Shown piece by piece: positions 1-6,855 of a stretch of DNA of 10,341 nucleotides. A program made the translations under genes and the position numbers. Under the pieces are notes generated by a model. It saw only the letters and a program-made list of their open reading frames with translations. It did no database searches and had not been told where the DNA came from. The first letter of the stretch is position 1, and every line of letters begins with the position of its first letter. The stretch is from Terriglobia bacterium (GTDB lineage: Bacteria; Acidobacteriota; Terriglobia; UBA7540). Location: assembly GCA_030040515.1 (NCBI GenBank), contig JASHTO010000315.1, forward strand, positions 1-10,341. Direction: 5' to 3'.

Positions 1-1135
1 CGCAGCGTTGGGAGGCCGGGTCGGGATTGCCGAGATGGCCGAGCGCGAAGTCCAGGGCGGCGCGGTCCGTGAGCAAGTGCATGGGAATCCGGCCGGCCAA
101 GGGGCTCAAGGCGGTCATGCAGTTGACGTAGGTCTTCTGAAGATCGACCTTGCGGAAGAGGCGCTCGTGAATGATGTCGGCGTTGCCCACGCCAATGTCG
201 TTTCCACCACTCTCCTCGGTAAGGTCGCGCGTGAAGATGACGTTGATGTCGGGTCCAATGCCCGTACCCCGAGCTTCGCCGCGCACGCGCCCGATGACCT
301 TGGAGTCCATTCCGGCGCCGCTGATGTTCTTGCCCATCTCATCGACGATCAGCAGATCCATGCGTTTGAAGGGCAGGCGGGGCATCAACTCGCGCGCCAG
401 GGCAATGGCGGATTCCTCCACCTCGACAATATTCTGCGGCAGCGCGGCACGCACGTCGGCGACGTCGTGAGATTCGTTCTCCACAATGGCGACCCCCAAC
501 AACACTTTCCCGCTTTCGAGGATCCTGGACGAAACGGCGCGAATGGTGGACTCAAATCCGCATTTGATGAACTGTTTGTGGCCCTCGGCGGCGCCTTCGC
601 GCTTGCCCAATCCGATGGCCATCATCTTGAGCATGCCGCTTTCCACCCGGCCCACAAAATCCGAGTGGGGCTTGACACGGCTCACTAACACGATGCCATC
701 GGAATTCCACGCGTTGTGGTCGGCAAACACCGGGAAGCCCTGCGGAGTGGTTCCCACCTGCACGGTCGCGATCTCAGAGCGAACCTCCACGCCCACGCCG
801 GCCTGCGTGATGCCGTATTCGGCCAGAACCTGGCGCTGGCCCTCGGCCGTGCCCCCTCCATGGCTGCCCATGGCGGGGAAGACGAAAGGCTTGGCGCCGT
901 GCGCCTTCAGCCAATCGCAGACGGTGCGAACGATGACTTGCAGCGTGGCGATGCCGCGGCTTCCCACGGCCACCGCGATGCTGCGGTCGCGCAGCTTCAC
1001 GGCAGCTATGCCCAGGCCATCAAGGTGCGCCCGGACGGTGCCAGCCACATCTGCGAGCGCCACCCGGCCCGGCCCTTTTCGCTCGAGAAAATAGAAGCCG
1101 GAAAGAGAAAGGTGTTGATTTCCATTCATCCCCAT
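1..1135 (-). CDS. LarA-like (lactate racemase domain / DUF2088) protein, 3' end outside window
   Basis: An open frame of 378 codons reads to the left edge without a stop; family members are usually a little over 400 residues, so some tens of residues are missing. The family includes LarA, which racemizes lactate using a covalently held nickel-pincer nucleotide; relatives act on other 2-hydroxyacids, so the substrate here is unknown. Visible signatures are GSHGGGTAEG (His92), VKPHSDF (His157), SGMLK (Lys170) and EGH (His186). The Lys170-His186 spacing of 16 equals that of Lys184 and His200 in Lactobacillus LarA (numbering from memory), which hold the cofactor and nickel; His92 and His157 would match the two catalytic histidines. 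No signal peptide is seen, so it is probably cytoplasmic. An in-frame stop lies just upstream. ATG at 1135 gives the longest form, but ATG at 1129 has GGTGA seven bases before it and may be the real start. No larB, larC or larE genes are visible. Confidence 0.85.
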   Translation of the reverse strand, partial: MGMNGNQHLSLSGFYFLERKGPGRVALADVAGTVRAHLDGLGIAAVKLRDRSIAVAVGSRGIATLQVIVRTVCDWLKAHGAKPFVFPAMGSHGGGTAEGQRQVLAEYGITQAGVGVEVRSEIATVQVGTTPQGFPVFADHNAWNSDGIVLVSRVKPHSDFVGRVESGMLKMMAIGLGKREGAAEGHKQFIKCGFESTIRAVSSRILESGKVLLGVAIVENESHDVADVRAALPQNIVEVEESAIALARELMPRLPFKRMDLLIVDEMGKNISGAGMDSKVIGRVRGEARGTGIGPDINVIFTRDLTEESGGNDIGVGNADIIHERLFRKVDLQKTYVNCMTALSPLAGRIPMHLLTDRAALDFALGHLGNPDPASQRC

Positions 1136-1146
1136 GTCACCAACGT

Positions 1147-1165
1147 AACGCGCTCACAGCGCGTT
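1147..1165. promoter_or_regulatory. Perfect 8-bp inverted repeat in the leader of the LarA-like gene
   Basis: AACGCGCT and AGCGCGTT pair perfectly around the three bases CAC. The hairpin ends 11 bases before the ATG at 1135, so in the mRNA of the minus-strand gene it would lie over or next to the ribosome binding region. A second small palindrome, GTTGTCAAC (1163-1171), overlaps it. It could be an operator or a translational hairpin; the sequence does not decide between them. Confidence 0.4.
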
Positions 1166-1205
1166 GTCAACTTACGCAGGAGGGGTAACGTCTCAGTTTG
1201 AATGC

Positions 1206-1295
1206 TGTAGCGGCGGTCTATCGACCGTCGCCAGGGCTTGTCCGTCGGTTGACGGAGAAGCCCGTAAAATTCGACGCTCATAGAGCGCCGCTCCA
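1206..1295. repeat. Palindromic dispersed repeat, family A, copy 1
   Basis: The ends TGTAGCGGCGGTCT and AGAGCGCCGCTCCA are imperfect inverted repeats (12 of 14 pairs). Inside is a strong hairpin: 1236-1246 pairs with 1251-1261 (10 of 11) around GGTT. The same outer ends recur at 6890-6975 with a different interior. It lies between the LarA-like gene and the receptor pseudogene, ending about 40 bp before the old start codon of the pseudogene. It has no coding capacity. It resembles REP/MITE-type elements mobilized in trans, but no mobilizing enzyme is present in the window. Confidence 0.7.
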
Positions 1296-1334
1296 ACCGA
1301 ATGCGGAAGGGGAAATTTCCGATAAGGAGACAGA

Positions 1335-3052
1335 ATGATTTGAGCAACGACTCTCAAATTCGCGCTGGCGGCGCTGACGATTGCGGTGGTCTGGGCAGCC
1401 GCTGCCCTGAGCAAGCCCGGTCAATCGGCCGGCTCAAGATCGTGGTGAAGGCGAATGGCTTCGAGCGCTACATCCAAAAGGGAATTGTCCTGCAAGTGGG
1501 GGACAATGTCGCTCTTGACGTCAGCATGAAGGTGGGCACCGTGTCTCAATCCGTGGAAGTCAACGCCAGCGCCTCCATGGTTCAGACTCAGGACACTTCG
1601 ATTTCCGAAGTGATCGACCGGCAGAGGATCAATGACCTGCCTCTGAACGGGCGGTTACCCACCCAACTGGTCGTGGCAGCCGGGGCAGCCACGAATTACA
1701 TTCCCAATGGCGGGGACTTGACGGGCAGCAAGAACTATTCCAGCTCGGTCAGCATCTCGGTGCAGGGCGGGGAAGGAAATGGCGTGGATTACCTGCTGGA
1801 CGGCGCGGACCACAACGACCCGTTTTCCAACGTTAATCTCCCCTTGCCCATTCCCGACGCCTTGGAGGAATTCAGCGTGCAGATGAACGGGCTTTCGGCA
1901 CGCTACGGAGTCCATCCCGGCGCCACCGCAAATTTCGTCACCAAGTCCGGAACCAACTCCTTCCACGGCGATTTGTTCGAATTCGTCCGCAATGGCGACT
2001 TCAATGCCCGCCTGTTTGGTGCTGCGGCCGAGGACACGCTGCGGCGCAACCAGTTTGGCGGAACGGCGGGAGGGGCCATCAAGAAAGGCAAGCTTTTCTA
2101 TTTCGGCGCCTATCAGGGCACTCGCCTCCGCACCGCTCCCGGAACCACCAACAGTTTCATTCCCAACGGCGCGTCCTCTACCTCGAAGATAAGATGGTTA
2201 CCGTCAACGGCGTTACCGGAAACGCGGGGAGCTTCTATTCCACCATCGCCCAGCAGTTTGAGGGCTCCTACGCCTCCTACAATGCTCTGTTGCTCAACGT
2301 GACCCACCGCTTCAGCCAGAACTTCACCCTGCTCTCAAATTACACCTGGTCTCATTGCCTCAGTCTCTCGGATTTCACAGGCGAATTGACGGGGCCGAGC
2401 TTTGAGAGCCCCGCTAGCCCGGGTTTGGACTACGGCAACTGCGGCATGAACTTGGACCAGAACTTCAATGCTTCCCTGGTGGCGAGCTCGCCGAAATTCC
2501 AGGGAACCTGGACGAACCGCCTGCTGGGCAACTGGCAGATCTCTCCCATTATCACTGCTCACAGCGGCCTCTGGTTCTACGCCACACTGGGTTCGACAGA
2601 CAATTCTCGAACGGGCGTTGAGGCAGACCGTCCGATCGAGACCGGGAGCCCTTACCACTTCGTCTATAACACGCCCAATTCCACGGCGTCGACCCGCTAC
2701 GTTCAAATCCTGAATCCCGCGGCATTCTCGGAGGCCCCAGTGGGCAGCTTGGGGGACGAAGGACGGAACTCCCTGGAGGGTCCGGGCTTCTTCAATGTTG
2801 ACGCGGCGCTCATCCGTTATTTCCCCCGTCAAGGAGCAGATGAAGTTTGAATTCCGCGTGGAGGCCTTCAACCTGTTCAACCAGACCAACCTGGTTCCCC
2901 CGGGATGGTCCGTTACCGCTCAAACCAACCTGGCGAGTCCGGGAAACCCGAACATTACTTCCAGCACGTTCCCGTATACCACCCAGGCGTTTGACATGCG
3001 AATTCTGCAATTGGCTTTGAAGTTTTACTTCGAAGTTGGCTACACAAAATAA
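1335..3052 (+). pseudogene. Decayed Oar-like TonB-dependent receptor (carboxypeptidase-regulatory-like / plug / barrel)
   Basis: Fragments in three frames line up as one receptor. AAGGAG (1324-1329) precedes an ATG at 1335, whose frame encodes a clear signal peptide (LKFALAALTIAVVWAAAA) but has TGA as codon 3. The frame then shifts near 1410-1435. What follows is only the tail of the carboxypeptidase-regulatory-like domain (GFERYIQKGIVLQVG) and then a plug with ELPLNGR-type (NDLPLNGR), YLLDGADHNDPFSN, VTKSGTNSFHGDLFEF and RRNQFGG motifs. At about 2170-2185 the frame changes again and the text jumps to the late barrel (YNALLLNVTHRF, LLSNYTWSHC, LLGNWQISPI). The middle barrel, perhaps 350-400 residues, is missing. 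A run of five C at 2823-2827, where four would keep frame, shifts the end (RVEAFNLFNQTN, ILQLALKFYF) into another frame. Intact relatives exceed 1000 residues and take up large ligands through the outer membrane. The last residues, EVGYTK, come from a repeat that replaced the usual stop after FYF. A functional product is very unlikely. Confidence 0.88.
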
Positions 3053-3089
3053 CGCGCTTCATTGTGCGGCACGCCGAGGTAGCCGCGGT
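3033..3089. repeat. Solo end of the family D inverted-repeat element
   Basis: This stretch begins AAGTTGGCTACACAAAATAA and matches the right end of the 9701-9884 element, read in reverse complement, at 51 of 57 positions; the similarity stops after GCGGT. The other half of the element is absent. It covers the last codons and stop of the receptor pseudogene (TAA at 3050-3052) on the plus strand, and about the last nine codons plus stop of the response regulator (TGA at 3059-3061) on the minus strand. Confidence 0.8.
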
Positions 3090-3769
3090 AGTTGCAGCTT
3101 GTAACCAACCCAGGGTTCGGTGATGAGGAATCGGGGGCGGGCAGGCTCCGGCTCGATCTTCTTGCGGAGTTGTTTGATGAAAGCGCGGAGGTACTCGTGG
3201 TGCCCGGCGTGCTCGGGTCCCCAGATGGCACTCAGGATCTCTTCGTGGGGGATGGGCTTTTCAGGACGGGCCGCGAAATAGTGGAGAACCTCAAATTCCT
3301 TGGGCGTGAGGCGCATAACCTTACCCGCCACCGTAACGCGCCGGTTGCGGAAGTCGATTTCCACCGAGTCCAAAATGAGCTTGGGCGGTCCTGAGTCAAA
3401 GGATGCGGTGCTGCGCCGGAGCGCGGAGCGGATTCGCGCCAGTAACTCCGGCGTGCGGAACGGTTTGACCACGTAATCGTCGGCTCCCGCATCCAGTCCC
3501 GCGATGACGTCGGCCTCGATGCTTCTCACGCTGAGAATGATGATCTCCGAATCCGAGTTGGCGCGGAGCAAGCGGCATAATTCCAGTCCGTCGACTCCGG
3601 GCATGCGCAAATCCAGTAGAACCAGGTGGTACTTGCGGTCCTTCATCATCTCCAGGGCTTCCTCGGCACTGGCTGCGGTGTCCGTTTGATACCTTGCGGC
3701 CGTGAGTGTGGCGCGCAGGACGCGGCGGATTTGCACATCGTCGTCCACCACCAGGATTCTGAAGTCCAT
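3059..3769 (-). CDS. OmpR/KdpE-type two-component response regulator
   Basis: The 236-residue protein has a receiver domain (about 2-118) and a winged-helix DNA-binding domain (about 130-228). The acidic pocket is Asp9-Asp11 in VVDDD, the phosphoacceptor is Asp53 in LLDLRMPG, the switch residue is Ser80, and Lys102 lies in DDYVVKPF. The C-terminal part (LTPKEFEVLHYFA, WGPEH, EYLRAFIKQLRKKIEP, TEPWVGYKL) closely resembles KdpE, which controls potassium-uptake genes. No histidine kinase and no kdpFABC genes are in the window, so the potassium role is only suggested by similarity. A purine-rich stretch (GGGAAGGGGGAG) immediately before the ATG probably serves as ribosome binding site. The last residues (PRLPRRAAQ) are encoded by a repeat end and are unlikely to belong to the original protein. 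The C-terminus is therefore probably altered, though both functional domains appear complete. Confidence 0.92.
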   Translation of the reverse strand: MDFRILVVDDDVQIRRVLRATLTAARYQTDTAASAEEALEMMKDRKYHLVLLDLRMPGVDGLELCRLLRANSDSEIIILSVRSIEADVIAGLDAGADDYVVKPFRTPELLARIRSALRRSTASFDSGPPKLILDSVEIDFRNRRVTVAGKVMRLTPKEFEVLHYFAARPEKPIPHEEILSAIWGPEHAGHHEYLRAFIKQLRKKIEPEPARPRFLITEPWVGYKLQLPRLPRRAAQ

Positions 3770-3969
3770 CTCCCCCTTCCCGTGAAAGGCGACTGCGACA
3801 TTGGGCTGACGGACTCCGCGGCAATGATTCCGGGCAAGTGGAGAAAGAGGCCGTCAAGCTTGCACCTTTACGATGCGCTCAAGGGGATGAAGAAGGTATA
3901 AACGCTTCATAAGGAAGAGGTGAATTAACGATAATGAATTCATATGCAGAGTGGCGGCCAAACTGAAGG

Positions 3970-3988
3970 GGCAAGGTGGGGCCTTGCC
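3970..3988. terminator. Possible stem-loop terminator after the SMR-like gene
   Basis: GGCAAGG and CCTTGCC form a perfect 7-bp stem with a five-base loop (TGGGG), about 32 bases beyond the stop codon of the minus-strand SMR-like gene. The following minus-strand bases (CCTTCAGTTTGG) contain only a weak T tract, so efficient intrinsic termination is doubtful. The rest of 3770-4019 shows no gene. Confidence 0.35.
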
Positions 3989-4019
3989 ACTTACACGCCA
4001 AATCAGGGCACGACCCCTT

Positions 4020-4352
4020 TCATCCGGCCATCGATACGATGCATCCGCCGGCCACGATAAGCGCTCCGCCCAGCAAAACCATGCCGGAAGGTTTCTGTCC
4101 GAAGGCCAGCCAGGAAACCACCTGCGCCACCACGAAGAAAAACGCCACGTAGACGCCTATCAATCGCCCGAAGTCCCAGGCGGGCGCATTCACCGTATAA
4201 CCGTAAAGCGCCAACACCATGCCCCCCAGCAGGAAGAAGAGCCCCATGCGGGTGTGTGTAGGACTGCGCAGGCCAAGGCGCATCAATGCATCACCTCCTG
4301 TCTCCAGACAGGCAGCGAAAAGCAGAATCAGCATGGCCAGACTGTAGCGCAA
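4020..4352 (-). CDS. Small four-helix membrane protein, SMR-like (drug/metabolite transporter superfamily)
   Basis: The 110-residue product has four hydrophobic segments, at about 3-25, 35-53, 63-83 and 88-107, the size and layout of small multidrug resistance proteins. Glu17 in the first helix (AACLETGGDAL) sits where SMR proteins carry the essential membrane glutamate (Glu14 in EmrE). The third helix begins GRLIGVYVAFF and the fourth GMVLLGGALIVAGGCIV, which also fits SMR and the related YnfA family. The start is TTG at 4352, chosen because GGAGGT lies eight bases before it; the next ATG at 4334 would cut into helix 1 and has no such site. A TATACT hexamer on the minus strand at 4431-4426 could be a -10 box, without a good -35. 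The family exports small cationic or guanidinium-type compounds as a dimer in the inner membrane. The substrate cannot be read from the sequence, and the match is to the fold rather than a specific subfamily. Confidence 0.75.
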   Translation of the reverse strand: MRYSLAMLILLFAACLETGGDALMRLGLRSPTHTRMGLFFLLGGMVLALYGYTVNAPAWDFGRLIGVYVAFFFVVAQVVSWLAFGQKPSGMVLLGGALIVAGGCIVSMAG

Positions 4353-4360
4353 GGTGGTCT

Positions 4361-4366
4361 ACCTCC
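4361..4366 (-). promoter_or_regulatory. Ribosome binding site deciding a TTG start
   Basis: The minus strand reads GGAGGT here, eight bases before TTG at 4352. It is a near-perfect Shine-Dalgarno sequence, the best evidence that the SMR-like protein starts at TTG and not at the ATG six codons later. Confidence 0.7.
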
Positions 4367-4466
4367 CACGTGGATTGACGGCAATGTCTCACGCCGCCTG
4401 CCACACCGGACCGGCAGGGGAACTGAGTATAGCTGAGCTTCACGATGACGTCCGGAAAGAAGTCCG

Positions 4467-4511
4467 ACCACAGAGCACTTTACCTCTGTGAACCTCTGTG
4501 TGCTCTGTGGT
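4467..4511. repeat. CACAGAG-type palindrome, family B
   Basis: ACCACAGAGCAC (4467-4478) and GTGCTCTGTGGT (4500-4511) are a perfect 12-bp inverted repeat around a 21-base loop. The loop and the start of the right arm hold two direct copies of CCTCTGTG (4483-4490 and 4493-4500). It is a noncoding hairpin between divergent genes. Similar CTCTGTG-rich repeats are, from memory, scattered in several soil-bacterial genomes; only one copy is in this window. Confidence 0.6.
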
Positions 4512-4605
4512 GACAGCGAAGTTTCGTTGCGGCCAAGCCGCGCGGGGTTGAAGCGTCGTGAGTCCTTCCCGCCAGGCACCGATTCGGCGGCGTTCGCGCC
4601 ATTAG

Positions 4606-4619
4606 GATAATCTATTATC
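4606..4619. promoter_or_regulatory. AT-rich palindrome, candidate operator
   Basis: GATAAT-CT-ATTATC is a perfect 6-2-6 inverted repeat in otherwise GC-rich DNA, 177 bases before the ATG at 4796. LysR-type regulators often bind short AT-rich dyads in the divergent region beside their own gene, so this is a plausible site for it. There is no direct evidence. Confidence 0.3.
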
Positions 4620-4795
4620 GAGCAAAAAAGAATTTACGCCTGCTTCCCAATGTTCTTCATGTAATCTGGGTTGCTCGCAATCGTCATGCGCGGATTTTGG
4701 TGAAAAGGGCGCACTGCATTCTGGCAAAGGGTGGGGGGATCACTCTTGATGAATCGTCCATGCGCACGATTAAACAAACGCGAGTCCGCCATCAG

Positions 4796-5710
4796 ATGAG
4801 CTTTGACCAACTGGAAGGATTTCTGGCGGTGGCCCGTCTGCGGAATTTCTCACGCGCTGCCTCCATGCTTTATCGAACCCAGCCCACGCTCAGCCAGCAG
4901 ATTCAACGTTTGGAGAGGGAGTTCGGCCGCAAGCTCTTCGATCGCGATTTCAAAGCTGTAAAGCTCACCGAGGCCGGAAGCGCTCTGCAGCCTTACGCGG
5001 AGGAATTGCTGGCGCTACGGACTGAAGCGCTGGAGGCAATTCGCCAGATGAAGGCGAATCCTCGCGGCAAGCTGCGCATCGGCGCCAACGATGCAACCTT
5101 CCTCTACGTTCTCCCCAATGCCCTGGCGAATTTTCGGCGCATCTATCCCCAGGTGCAGGTGAACGTCCAAAGAAATTTCAGCCACAAGATCGTGGAGAAG
5201 ACTCAGGATGGAATTCTCGAAATCGGCATCGTCTCCCTGCCGCGCAGCGTAAAAGGGTTGGAGATTCTGCCGATATTTTCGGCCGAGCTCAAGGTTGTTT
5301 TGCCTCCCGGGCATCCTCTAACCGCAAGAATCGATATTACGCCCGAAGAACTCTCCTTCTATCCGCTGCTTGTTCCCCGAACCGGGAGAACCCGCAAAAT
5401 GATCGAGGACCTCTTGAAGTCTTTTCGCAAGAATCTGCAAATCTCCATGGAGCTGGCGAGCGTGGAGATTATCAAGAAGTATGTTTCCGCCGGGATGGGC
5501 ATTTCGCTGCTTCCGGAGGCATTCGCGCAGGCGGAAATGGAGGCGGGAACGCTTAAACTTGTCCCACTCCGCGGGCAGAAGCTTTATCGCCAACTGGGGC
5601 TGATCTACCGGCGCGGAAGCCCACTATCACTGCCCGCCAAAGCTTTTCTGGATATCGTTCAGAATCACCTGCTAACGCGCACGCCGGCCCATGGTTCCTC
5701 AGCGCGGTGA
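4796..5710 (+). CDS. LysR-type transcriptional regulator
   Basis: The product is 304 residues, the normal LysR length. The N-terminal helix-turn-helix (about 2-60) reads FDQLEGFLAVARLRNFSRAA, then TQPTLSQQIQRLEREFG and KLFDRD, all diagnostic. A linker helix (about 61-88) joins a periplasmic-binding-like effector domain (about 91-292) opening with GKLRIGANDATFLYVLP and including the MGISLLPEAFA segment near 234-244. The ATG at 4796 was chosen because family members begin just before this helix; the frame stays open upstream to a TTG at 4697, and an ATG at 4760 is a possible alternative. None of the three has a strong Shine-Dalgarno site. Such proteins bind DNA as tetramers and usually control a divergent gene; here that is the SMR-like gene, with 443 bp between them. 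Neither effector nor target can be read from sequence. It ends 77 bp from the convergent RlpA-like gene. Confidence 0.93.
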   Translation: MSFDQLEGFLAVARLRNFSRAASMLYRTQPTLSQQIQRLEREFGRKLFDRDFKAVKLTEAGSALQPYAEELLALRTEALEAIRQMKANPRGKLRIGANDATFLYVLPNALANFRRIYPQVQVNVQRNFSHKIVEKTQDGILEIGIVSLPRSVKGLEILPIFSAELKVVLPPGHPLTARIDITPEELSFYPLLVPRTGRTRKMIEDLLKSFRKNLQISMELASVEIIKKYVSAGMGISLLPEAFAQAEMEAGTLKLVPLRGQKLYRQLGLIYRRGSPLSLPAKAFLDIVQNHLLTRTPAHGSSAR

Positions 5711-5787
5711 TGTAAAACTCTACGATCCCGCTGCCCCGTCGAGTGCTGTGGGAGTATGGTTCCTGCCCGAGGTCGATGTTGCGAGGG

Positions 5788-6417
5788 TCACTCCCGAGAG
5801 GGGACTGATTCGGGTCGGGCAGGGGGAAGGATATTGGGGAACTCCTGCGCAGGTGCCTGCCCGATGCTCGACGCGGAAGGAACGCGCAGCTTCTGTTGAG
5901 TGAATTCCACCTTCCGCAGCACTTGTTTGCGAGCCGGGTGTGGGGGCATGGAAGCGCGGGCGGACGCTTCAGGGTCGGACGGCCCGGAATCGTTCGGGGA
6001 GTCAACCACCTCGACGGTTACCTCCGCCAGGCCTGCTTCCTCGAAGCCCAGTTGGCGCGCCGCCGCGCGCGAGAGGTCGATAATCCGGCCGCGCACGCCC
6101 GGGCCGCGGTCATTCACCCCCACGACTGCTGATTTGCGGTTCTTGAGGTTGGTAACCAGCACCAGGGATCCGAAGGGGAGGTCGGGGTGCGCTGCGGTTA
6201 GTTTATTCATGTCGTATACATCACCGCTCGCAGTACGTCTTCCCTGATGTTCCTCTCCGTACCAACTTGCAATTCCCCTTTCAACTTTTGCGCTCGCCCC
6301 TTTGCGGTGCTGTGGGGACCCGCTGGGATCAGTATACCTTGCCTCTGATATTGAAGGCACAAACAGTATCGAAGTAAGGGCAAAGGTCAGGACCAATTGC
6401 TTCATTCCTGTTTCCAT
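5788..6417 (-). CDS. RlpA-like secreted septal-ring lytic transglycosylase family protein
   Basis: The 209-residue protein has an N-terminal signal peptide (about 5-26, cut near SEA/RY) and a double-psi beta-barrel domain at about 47-138. Landmarks are GIASWYGEEHQGRRTASGD, TAAHPDLPFGS, VNDRGPGVRGRIIDLS and AARQLGF. Family members bind or cleave peptidoglycan stripped of stem peptides, often at the division site. Relative to Pseudomonas RlpA (Glu120, His131, Asp157, from memory) the matching positions by spacing are Asp66, His77 and Asp103, so the first is a Glu-to-Asp change. The tail after about 140 is proline- and serine-rich with no SPOR domain, so it probably is not recruited to septal glycan as in Pseudomonas. 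No lipobox cysteine follows the signal peptide, unlike classical RlpA lipoproteins. ATG at 6405 (MKQ) is an alternative start; ATG at 6417 was kept as the longest. Its convergent neighbour is the LysR gene. Confidence 0.9.
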   Translation of the reverse strand: METGMKQLVLTFALTSILFVPSISEARYTDPSGSPQHRKGASAKVERGIASWYGEEHQGRRTASGDVYDMNKLTAAHPDLPFGSLVLVTNLKNRKSAVVGVNDRGPGVRGRIIDLSRAAARQLGFEEAGLAEVTVEVVDSPNDSGPSDPEASARASMPPHPARKQVLRKVEFTQQKLRVPSASSIGQAPAQEFPNILPPARPESVPSRE

Positions 6418-6855
6418 CCTTTCGCTTCCGACTCATGCTCAGCTCCCCCGCTTTCCACGCCGGTGCTTTACCCCTGCCGGTGTGGGAGCACGTTTAAGAC
6501 CGAATTGCTTCGTCAGCCCCACAAAACTGAATGTTGTATTGAAGAGAGTGAGATACCGACGGTGTAATGAGACGAATCTGCTCTCCCGCGCGGAGCGATG
6601 GGGAGATTTTTGCATGGTGCAATGATTAAGGGTGGTGCCCGAAGCTTATTATGACTTGGAACCTGCCCCACCGGCATGGCGCCTTGTAGGGAAAAAACCT
6701 TACAGTCTTGTATGCGATATCCCGGAGCAGGAGCGCCAGCCGCTGGTTCCCACCCTTATGGAAGCGAATTGATTTCGTACGGGCGATGTCGGCTTGGGGA
6801 ACTAGGAAATTCTTAGAGATAAGGCATCGAAGGTTACGGACACTCTTTTGGCTGC

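Larger units (their letters stand above)
4353..4795. other. Intergenic region between the divergent SMR-like and LysR genes
   Basis: About 440 bases hold no convincing gene. They contain the leader of the SMR-like gene, a family B palindrome (4467-4511) and an AT-rich palindrome (4606-4619). The rest is the LysR-gene leader. The two genes diverge from here, so this is the place to expect promoters for both. No clear -35/-10 pair was found for the LysR gene. Confidence 0.6.

Noticed and set aside
8..688. Long plus-strand open frame (226 codons)
   Set aside because: It is antisense to the LarA-like gene, whose conserved motifs are clear; the plus-strand translation has no recognizable features.
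3934..3963. Nine-codon leader frame after a purine-rich run, with palindrome ATGAATTCAT
   Set aside because: It precedes no plus-strand gene, so a leader-peptide role makes no sense; a short palindrome of this size is expected by chance.
4697..4795. N-terminal extension of the LysR protein from a TTG
   Set aside because: Family members begin at or just before the helix-turn-helix; the 33 extra residues show no motif and the TTG lacks a ribosome site.
6676..6816. Small plus-strand frame starting MAPCREK
   Set aside because: About 46 codons without ribosome site or similarity; probably chance.
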